This document shows, in pieces, positions 57,473-64,000 of a stretch of 64,000 nucleotides of DNA (positions are counted from its first letter, which is position 1; each line of letters starts with the position of its first letter). Source of the stretch: Neopusillimonas maritima (lineage in GTDB: Bacteria; Pseudomonadota; Gammaproteobacteria; Burkholderiales; Burkholderiaceae_B). The DNA is taken from contig NZ_NQOU01000007.1 in NCBI RefSeq assembly GCF_003576595.1, forward strand, positions 1 to 64,000. The letters are read 5' to 3'. The notes below the pieces were generated by a model. It made no database searches, was not told the origin of the DNA, and was given only the letters and a program-made list of their open reading frames with translations. The position numbers and the translations under genes are program-made.

Positions 57473-58639
57473 ATGAAATTGCCTGGATTACAAAGCGACG
57501 TTGCGCGTTCTGTTGCCATATTGGCCCTGGGTACCTTTGCTGTGGGTACCGACGCATTTATTCTTTCTGCGTTTTTGCCCGAGATGGCCGCGGAGCTGGG
57601 TGTCAGCGTCGCCCACGCAGGATATGCCGTAACGGTTTTTGCTGCAAGTTATGCGGTTCTGTCTCCGATATTGGCAACATTAACTGTGCGATTTGAGCGA
57701 CGGAAATTACTTATTAGCGCCATTGTTGCGCTTGTTTTAACCGATATTGCAGCGGCTTTGGCGCCGAGTTTTGAAATGTTGCTGGTCAGCCGCATTTTTG
57801 CGGCCGCAGCGGCTGCATCCTTCACGCCCAACGCTGCCGCTATGGCTGCTTCTTTGGCGCCGCTTGAGTCACGAGGTCGCGCTTTGTCGGTCGTGGTGGG
57901 GGGCATGACCATCGCAACGGCGATTGGCGTGCCGTTGGGGAATTTGGCCAGCAATGCGCTTTCCTGGCGGGGTGCTTTATTTATGGTGGCGGCGGTTGGT
58001 GTACTGGCGGCCATTGGTATCTTCTTTCGCTTACCGCCGATGCCGGGTGGAGCCGCCGTACCATTAAAAAGACGCCTCGCGTTATTGAAAGATCGCAAAA
58101 TAATGCTCATTTTGCCGGTAACGGTCTTGGGCGTGGCTGCGTGTTATGTCCCCTATGCGTTTGTGCTGGTTGTTTTGGACGATTTGGGCATCAGTGCATC
58201 GCACATGTCGATTATGTTGCTTTTGTACGGCATTGGCGCGGTGGTTGGAAATATTGTATGTGGCGCGGCCGTTGACCGCTGGGATCCGCGTACTGTCTTG
58301 CTTTGGGCATTTGCATTCATGGCGCTGGGGTTCGCCTTGATGTTGCTCATTGGAAACTCAACAGGGGTGGCGCTCTACTTCATGGTGGGCTTTCTTATGG
58401 TGCTTTGGGGGGGAACCAGTTGGTGTCAGGCGCCCCCGCAACAAGCTCGCTTGATCGATGTCGCACCGAGTCACGGGCCAATGGTTGTGTCGCTGAATTC
58501 TTCAGCCATTTACGTGGGCATTGCCTTGGGCACGATGTTAGGTAGCGCCACAATTGATATCAGCACCACGGCGAATCTTGTTGCCGCTTTGTGTATGTCG
58601 GTGCTGGTTTGGCTGTGCGTTAAGTTCTTGCGACCGTGA
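57473..58639 (+). CDS. MFS transporter (AraJ/CmlA-like efflux)
   Basis: The 388-residue permease has about 12 TM helices, with FAVGTDAFILSAFLPEMAAELGVS near residue 20 and the TVRFERRKLL loop 2-3 motif. It resembles DHA1 sugar/drug efflux proteins. ATG 57473 gives a compact N-terminus; GTG 57431 is an alternative but would overlap a -10-like TATAGT (57427-57432). It is divergent from the autotransporter gene, and the two share a 66-bp promoter region. The substrate is unknown. Confidence 0.87.
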   Translation: MKLPGLQSDVARSVAILALGTFAVGTDAFILSAFLPEMAAELGVSVAHAGYAVTVFAASYAVLSPILATLTVRFERRKLLISAIVALVLTDIAAALAPSFEMLLVSRIFAAAAAASFTPNAAAMAASLAPLESRGRALSVVVGGMTIATAIGVPLGNLASNALSWRGALFMVAAVGVLAAIGIFFRLPPMPGGAAVPLKRRLALLKDRKIMLILPVTVLGVAACYVPYAFVLVVLDDLGISASHMSIMLLLYGIGAVVGNIVCGAAVDRWDPRTVLLWAFAFMALGFALMLLIGNSTGVALYFMVGFLMVLWGGTSWCQAPPQQARLIDVAPSHGPMVVSLNSSAIYVGIALGTMLGSATIDISTTANLVAALCMSVLVWLCVKFLRP

Positions 58640-58645
58640 AAACAG

Positions 58646-58680
58646 GATAAGCGCCGCCGGTGATGTCGGCGCTTATCTTT
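58646..58680. terminator. Bidirectional Rho-independent terminator between the MFS gene and ppc
   Basis: GATAAGCGCCG (58646-58656) pairs with CGGCGCTTATC (58667-58677), a perfect 11-bp stem with a 10-nt loop. On the plus strand TTTA follows; on the minus strand TGTTTT follows. The stem begins at the ppc stop codon. Confidence 0.85.
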
Positions 58681-61564
58681 ACCCTGTGTTGCGCAAACCT
58701 GCTGCAACGCCATTGATGGTCATGTGTAATGACCGTTGTGCGCTGCTCTCGACACTGTTTTTGTTGCCGCGCTGGCGCGTGGCACGGTGTCGTTTCAATA
58801 GGGCGACCTGAAGGTGGTTCAATGGATCGATGTAAGCAAAACGCTCGGCCAGTGCATCACGCAAAATGGGGTCTTCCGCCAATAGTTGTCGTTGACACAC
58901 CTGGGTGAATAACGTGCATGTCAACTCAAACTCCTTTTTAATCTGGCTATAAATGCGCGTGCGCAATTCAGGGTCATTCACCAGCCCGGCGTATTCGTGA
59001 GCGATACCCATGTCGACTTTGGCCAACACCTGTTCCATATTCGACATCAAGGCCCGGAAGAATGGCCATTCCTTCGCCATTTTTTGAAGTTGCTTCAAGC
59101 GTGCTGATTGGGTGCGAGGGCTGTGCTTGCAGCCCTGTTCCAGGTAATGGTTAAGTGCGGTTCCCACACCATACCAACCCGGCAGCATCACGCGGCATTG
59201 CGCCCAGGCAAAACTCCAGGGTATGGCTCGCAGATCCTCAATACGTTGAGATGCTTTACGCGATGCAGGCCGTGAACCGATGTTCAGGCCGGCAATTTCA
59301 CCTACTGGTGTGGAGGCAAAGAAATAATCCTGGAAGCCGGGCGTGCGATAGACCAGTTCGCGATACGTGGTTTGCGCATGCTCTGAGAGCATGGCCACCA
59401 CGTAGCCCAACTGGTCCATGTGTGGGTCTTCGTCGTCTTGGTTCAAGGTTTGATTCAGTAAACTGGCCTCGAGGCTCGCGGCAACAAAGTTCTCCATGTG
59501 CCAACGGCCCACATGTGCATCTTTGTATTTGCCCTGAATAACCTCCCCTTGTTCGGTAAGCCGTATTTGGCCGTTCACGGTACCCGGGGGTTGAGCCAGG
59601 ATAGCGTCGTAAGTTGAACCGCCGCCGCGTCCTACCGACCCACCGCGGCCGTGAAACAGGCGTAAACGGACGCCGTGTTCTTTAAAGAGCGATAGCAGTT
59701 TGCGCTCGGTTAAGTACAAGGTCCAGTTAGAGGTCAGGTAGCCGCCGTCTTTATTGCTGTCGGAGTATCCCAGCATGACTTCCTGTACGCCTCGGTGCGT
59801 GTGTTTTATGCGGGCGGCAATATGGGGCAATGACAGCCAGCTCGACATGATTTCCGGTGCACGCTCAAGGTCGGGAATAGTTTCAAACAACGGAACAATC
59901 ATCAAGCCGTTTTCTGCGTGTTGCTGCTGTTTGCCGCTTCTTGAGGGTTTGATTTGCCCGGGTGGCACCAGCCCTGCTTCCTTCTGCAAAACCAAAACCT
60001 CCAGCAAGTCACTGAGTGTTTCAGTGTGGGAGATAATGGCTTGCTGAATTGCGGGTTTGCCGAATTTTTTCCGGCATTGCGCGGCCATTTGGAGGACCCC
60101 CAGTTCTTTGGTCGTTTCGTCGGAGTAGCTTAACCAGGGAGAGGTTAATGGGCGAACTTCGTTGAGTTCGTGCAATAAAAGCGCCGTTTTTTCGTCTTCC
60201 GACAGTTCGGTGTAATGCACTGGGTTGCCGCGCCAGGATACTTTTGCACGACTGAATAACTCATCAAGAACGCGTTCGTGAACATCGGAGCTTTGACGCA
60301 AGTCGACACTGGCCAGGTGGAACCCGAAAATCCGGCTCGCCTGTATCAGTTCGGCCAATCGCAGGTGAGCAATAACGGCGCCATGGTGTTGCTCAAGTGA
60401 TTTGGCCAATACCGACAGGTCGTTGCCGAACGTTTCGGCATCTTCATAGGGTGCTGCGCAATAGGTTGGGCGTTGTGCCAGGGGTTGGCCGACAAGTGTT
60501 TCGGCGGTTGCAGCCAGGCGAGCATAGATGTGAATGAGCGCACGGCGGTATGGTTCGTCGGCGCGGTGGTCGGATGTGTCCCGGCTTTGATGGGCCAGGT
60601 TGAGCAGTGGTTTGCCGGCAGGCCCCAGGGAGGCCGAGAGCGAAAGCGCTTTGCCCAGTTCATGAACCTCATTCAGATAGTGCCGCAAAATAACCGTGCA
60701 CTGCTTTGTTAGTGCTTGTTCCAGCGTGAAGGCGTCCACATTCGGGTTGCCGTCCCGATCGCCGCCAATCCAGCTGCCCATCGTTAAAAAGGGCGGCAGT
60801 GGCTGGTTGTTAACGTGAAACGGGTTATCGGACGGGTTCAGGGTTTGGCGAATATCTTTGTAAAGCGAGGGAATGACGGAGAGAAATGTGCGGTTGTAAT
60901 AGCCTAATGCGTTATCAATTTCATCGACAACGGTTAGTTTTTGCCAACGAAGCATGCGTGTTTGCCAGAGCGTGGCAACCAGGCCCGTTAATTTTGCAAT
61001 GAGCCCGTGGTATTCGGCCGGCGTGGCGTTTGCATTAAGGTGCGCCAGGCATTGCGCTATTTCCTGATGCAGGTCGAGAGTGCTTTTGCGCTGAACTTCC
61101 GTGGGGTGCGCCGTCAGGACGGGGGTGATGCAGCTTTGTTGCAAGAATTTTTCAATTTGCTCGTGCGAAATGCCTTGTTGGGCAAGTTTGGCAAACACCG
61201 CCGTCAGGCTGCCTTTTGCCGTTTCGGCCTGATGCAGTTGCTGTGTTCGGCGATATCGATTCGTATCGCGATCTTCGGCAATATTAGACAGTTGCAGAAA
61301 GTAGCCGAAAGCGCGGGCGACCGACGCAGACTCCTTCAGCGAAATATTCCTGATGATTTCCGCAAGCGCGTTGTTGTTGTGCGCAGGGTCATCGCGCCGT
61401 AGTTGAACTGCCGTGCGTCGCAGCGTTTCGACCAGTAGAAAAATCGACTCGCCTTCATATTCACGAATAACATGCCCTAATGTGCGGCCTAATTGCCTGA
61501 TGTCGTCGCGCAAAAAGGAAGAGTTGGTTGTAGGCGTAGTCTCGGAATAAGGTGAAGGTCGCAT
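58679..61564 (-). CDS. ppc: Phosphoenolpyruvate carboxylase
   Basis: The 961-residue enzyme makes oxaloacetate from PEP and bicarbonate, refilling the TCA cycle. Catalytic segments are LTAHPTEVQRKS (about 147-158), GSWIGGDRDGNP (about 264-275), GYSDSNKDGGYLTSNW (about 608-623) and FHGRGGSVGRGGG (about 645-657). The C-terminus RNTG is the usual one. It is a single gene, divergent from gltS. Confidence 0.97.
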   Translation of the reverse strand: MRPSPYSETTPTTNSSFLRDDIRQLGRTLGHVIREYEGESIFLLVETLRRTAVQLRRDDPAHNNNALAEIIRNISLKESASVARAFGYFLQLSNIAEDRDTNRYRRTQQLHQAETAKGSLTAVFAKLAQQGISHEQIEKFLQQSCITPVLTAHPTEVQRKSTLDLHQEIAQCLAHLNANATPAEYHGLIAKLTGLVATLWQTRMLRWQKLTVVDEIDNALGYYNRTFLSVIPSLYKDIRQTLNPSDNPFHVNNQPLPPFLTMGSWIGGDRDGNPNVDAFTLEQALTKQCTVILRHYLNEVHELGKALSLSASLGPAGKPLLNLAHQSRDTSDHRADEPYRRALIHIYARLAATAETLVGQPLAQRPTYCAAPYEDAETFGNDLSVLAKSLEQHHGAVIAHLRLAELIQASRIFGFHLASVDLRQSSDVHERVLDELFSRAKVSWRGNPVHYTELSEDEKTALLLHELNEVRPLTSPWLSYSDETTKELGVLQMAAQCRKKFGKPAIQQAIISHTETLSDLLEVLVLQKEAGLVPPGQIKPSRSGKQQQHAENGLMIVPLFETIPDLERAPEIMSSWLSLPHIAARIKHTHRGVQEVMLGYSDSNKDGGYLTSNWTLYLTERKLLSLFKEHGVRLRLFHGRGGSVGRGGGSTYDAILAQPPGTVNGQIRLTEQGEVIQGKYKDAHVGRWHMENFVAASLEASLLNQTLNQDDEDPHMDQLGYVVAMLSEHAQTTYRELVYRTPGFQDYFFASTPVGEIAGLNIGSRPASRKASQRIEDLRAIPWSFAWAQCRVMLPGWYGVGTALNHYLEQGCKHSPRTQSARLKQLQKMAKEWPFFRALMSNMEQVLAKVDMGIAHEYAGLVNDPELRTRIYSQIKKEFELTCTLFTQVCQRQLLAEDPILRDALAERFAYIDPLNHLQVALLKRHRATRQRGNKNSVESSAQRSLHMTINGVAAGLRNTG

Positions 61565-61637
61565 GGCAATGATAATATCCGTTCAATTATTTCTGGGCAA
61601 AACTTCAGCAATACCGAAAAAATGCTAAGAGGGATGG

Positions 61638-62854
61638 ATGCTGTCACTTTCTATTGAACAGTCTTTGTTGGCGTGCTGCCTGGTCTTGGTTGTTGGGCGG
61701 CTGCTCACGAACAAAGTTGGGGTGTTGTCACGCTACAGTATTCCAGATCCCATTGTCGGGGGTTTGCTGTTTGCCATTGTCGCATTTTTCATCACCGACT
61801 GGAGCGGGTTTCAGCTTGCGCTTGACACCAGTATCAAGCCAACACTTTTGCTTCTGTTTTTCAGTTGTATCGGCTTAACCGCGAACCTAAAATTGTTGGT
61901 TGCCGGGGGGGGCCGCGTCTTGCCGCGTTTTTGCTGGCGCTGGTGCCATTCTTGATTTTGCAGAACGTCATAGGCCTGGGCATAGCCTGGTTACTTGATA
62001 TGCACCCGCTCATGGGATTAATAGGGGGCACGATCACGCTTGTTGGTGGGCACGGCACCGGTGCAGCCTATGCGACGCGATTTGCTGAAGTGAACAATAT
62101 TCAGGATGTGATGGTGCTGGCCATGACGGCGGCAACATTTGGTCTGGTGTTGGGCGGTGTGATTGGCGGGCCGGTGGCTGAGCGCCTCATACGAAAGCAT
62201 GCCTTGAAAGCGAAAGGCGGCCCGGTGTCGGCAGGGGGCGCGGCTCAAATTAACGACCAAACCTCAAAAGAAGCCGCCGCCGTTGATTATGTGGCGGTCA
62301 TTACTTCGCTTGGGGCGGCTTTGGTATGCGTTGTTTTTGGAACCATGGTTGCTAAATGGGTCGAACATGCGCCTGTGAGTTTGCCGAATTTTCTTTGGTG
62401 TCTGGCTATTGGCGTGGTTATTCGAAATGTCGGACCAACACTTGGGATCCGGCTTCACGACCGTGTGACGGAAATTATTGGGTCATTTTCGCTTGCCGTT
62501 TTTTTGGGGCTCACGATGATGACACTCGATTTGGCGAGCGTCAGCCGCCTGGCCGGACCCTTGCTGATTATTCTGGCGGCACAAGCGTTATTTGCCGCGG
62601 TTTATGCAAGCTGGGTGGTGTTCCGGTTACTTAAAAAAGATTACGAGGCGGCGGTTATGTCGGCCGCTTTTTGCGGCTTTTCGATGGGCGCAACGGCGAC
62701 CGCTATTGCCAACATGCAAGCACTCACGCGGCGTCATGGTGCGGCTCCTGAGTCGTTTATCGTCGTACCGGTTACAGGCGCGTTCTTGGTCGATATTATC
62801 AACGTGATTGTGCTCACCTCGATTATCGCGTTGCCGTTTGTGGGGGGCTTCTAG
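61638..62854 (+). pseudogene. gltS: Sodium/glutamate symporter GltS, interrupted by a frameshift in a G8 tract
   Basis: Two frames together give a full-length GltS of about 405 residues, close to E. coli GltS (401). The first frame (from 61638, MLSLSIEQSL) carries TM1-3 and ends at 61955; the second, entering near 61913, carries the rest (PRLAAFLLALVPFLILQNV to the stop at 62854). The join needs one extra G: with nine instead of eight Gs at 61905-61912 the reading frame is continuous and the junction reads LVAGGGPRLAAF. GltS imports glutamate with sodium. This is either a recent inactivating change, a slippage-prone on/off tract or a homopolymer sequencing error. The rest shows no decay. Confidence 0.88.
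61905..61912 (+). repeat. Homopolymeric G8 tract at the gltS frameshift
   Basis: Eight consecutive G residues inside the gltS coding sequence, exactly where the frame changes. Tracts of this length are prone to polymerase slippage and to sequencing error. Confidence 0.9.
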
Positions 62855-64000
62855 ATGCCAGGGGCCATGCTTAAACGCTTAAGCCTAGTTCTATTGTTAT
62901 TTTTGCTGGCTGCCTGCAGCCGTCAGCCCGACGATGCCGCGCTGCGTTCGGACTTGCAAACAGAGCTCACGCAAACCTATGGTGATGATCTGTTCAAAAT
63001 TGTTGACTTGCAGCGTAAAGGGTCGGCACAAGATAGCACTGAGCCGGCAGGGCAGACGCGGCGGGTAATTTATTATGATATTGCGCTACAGGTTGAGCGT
63101 GAAGTTGAGCTTGGCGGATGGGATCAGCCCGGCGTCGCCTCTTTAGTGACGTTATTGGGAGCAGGGTCCAGAGGTGTCGTCGGCGTGAAGTCGGGTGGCA
63201 ACGAGGCCGGTGATGTCATCGAAGCTCACGGCAGCGCCATTTATCGCAAAGACGGTGGAAATTGGGTGTTTGTAACGCCGCCTGGGCTGACTTCGGCAAC
63301 CGTACCAAATTATGAGTCGGGTGTTTCTCAACCCGTTGCCCGACAGCTGTTGGGTACGTTGAACGAAATTACGCAATCGGTGGTGAATACAGGCTCTACT
63401 GCGGCGCAGCGTGTGTTGCAACAGGAGTTGCAGCGCTCGGTTGCCCGAATCGATGGCCGGTTAACCCGCATGCAGCAAGGCTACCCATTGGCCAGTGGGC
63501 CGGAGCAGGGGGAGTATGCGGCATTCGCTCGCGCGCTGGGGCAAATTGGTCGTGAGCATGGTGTAAGAATTGCGGCGCTGACGACCGGTGGCAGTGCCGA
63601 TAATATTCGTCTCTTGCGTTCCGGTGATGCCGTTTTGGCGATTGCCCAGGCCGACACTGCGCGTCTTGCTTACGAGGGCGAAGGGCCGTTCGAGTCGCAG
63701 GGGCAGTTTGCGCAAATTCGCGCGTTGGGCAGTTTGTATCCTGAAATGGTTCATATCGTGGTGCGCGACGACGCAGGGTTGAGTCAAATAGCAGACCTGA
63801 AAGGGAAAAAGGTGGCGTTGGGGCCGCCCGGCTCAGCGATTCGAACCACGCTAACCGCCGTTCTGGAGGCCCACGGCTTGAAGGCGGGTGTTGATTATGA
63901 GGTGAGCGAATTGCCTTTTGCCGCATCACTGCCTGTGTTGAACCGCGGAGGTGTCGACGCAACCGTTCATATCATTGGTGTCCCCGCCAACGTATTACGT
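62855..64000 (+). CDS. TAXI-family TRAP-type solute-binding lipoprotein, 5' part
   Basis: The frame is open to the window edge, so the 3' end is missing. The visible 382 residues start with a lipoprotein signal (MLKRLSLVLLLFLLAAC, lipobox LAAC), then an unusual domain of about 185 residues with no family I recognise, then a TAXI substrate-binding domain (GEYAAFARALGQIGREHG, ALTTGGSADNIRLL, KGKKVALGPPGS). ATG 62855 has GGGGGG seven bases upstream and abuts the gltS stop; ATG 62867 is the alternative. Adjacent placement to gltS suggests a shared transcript. The ligand is unknown; the usual TRAP permease would have to be downstream. Confidence 0.85.
   Translation, partial: MPGAMLKRLSLVLLLFLLAACSRQPDDAALRSDLQTELTQTYGDDLFKIVDLQRKGSAQDSTEPAGQTRRVIYYDIALQVEREVELGGWDQPGVASLVTLLGAGSRGVVGVKSGGNEAGDVIEAHGSAIYRKDGGNWVFVTPPGLTSATVPNYESGVSQPVARQLLGTLNEITQSVVNTGSTAAQRVLQQELQRSVARIDGRLTRMQQGYPLASGPEQGEYAAFARALGQIGREHGVRIAALTTGGSADNIRLLRSGDAVLAIAQADTARLAYEGEGPFESQGQFAQIRALGSLYPEMVHIVVRDDAGLSQIADLKGKKVALGPPGSAIRTTLTAVLEAHGLKAGVDYEVSELPFAASLPVLNRGGVDATVHIIGVPANVLR

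Overview
The window looks like chromosomal DNA of a betaproteobacterium, most likely Burkholderiales/Alcaligenaceae (relatives of Bordetella, Pusillimonas or Advenella). This is inferred from gene content and order: metX-metW, gatCAB divergent from mreBCD-mrdA-mrdB, ftsEX next to mutY, and a BrtA/LapA-type adhesin locus with a TolC/HlyD/ABC exporter. Moderate GC is consistent. No tRNA, rRNA, CRISPR array, prophage or insertion sequence was recognised.

Layout. 1-13.9 kb is a complete c-di-GMP-controlled adhesin locus: the C-terminal part of a giant repetitive RTX adhesin, a LapG-type protease, a LapD-type c-di-GMP receptor, and a facing LuxR-type regulator. A type I export operon on the minus strand follows (TolC-like protein, a small unknown protein, ABC ATPase, HlyD adaptor). 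14-21.7 kb is core metabolism: acnA, gshA, a lipoprotein, a stand-alone LuxR-type HTH protein, and metX-metW behind a SAM-II riboswitch. 21.7-31.5 kb holds ampG, an exonuclease III, a PACE efflux pump, a dCache-GGDEF diguanylate cyclase, a DODA-type dioxygenase, a DoxX protein, pyrE and gatCAB. 31.7-40 kb is the cell-shape and division cluster: mreBCD, mrdA, mrdB, mutY, ftsX, ftsE. 40-47.4 kb holds two amino-acid ABC permeases without partners, an OmpA-type lipoprotein, an aldehyde dehydrogenase, an MFS pump behind a palindromic operator, and a tandem-PAS diguanylate cyclase. 47.6-54.6 kb is an aromatic-catabolism module: an intradiol dioxygenase followed by decarboxylase/hydratase, acetaldehyde dehydrogenase and aldolase genes of the meta-cleavage lower pathway, a periplasmic binding protein and a divergent LysR regulator. 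54.6-64 kb has a subtilisin autotransporter, an MFS transporter, ppc, a frameshifted gltS and the start of a TAXI-type lipoprotein.

How it fits together. Two diguanylate cyclases could supply c-di-GMP to the LapD-like receptor, which would hold the LapG-like protease away from the adhesin and keep it on the surface; this link is inference. The most unusual points are the mixed intradiol/meta-pathway gene set, the SAM-II riboswitch outside the group where it is best known, the G8 tract that breaks gltS, the small conserved-looking ORF inside the type I secretion operon, and the AGTAAGT/ACTTACT operator touching a perfect -10 box with no regulator beside it.
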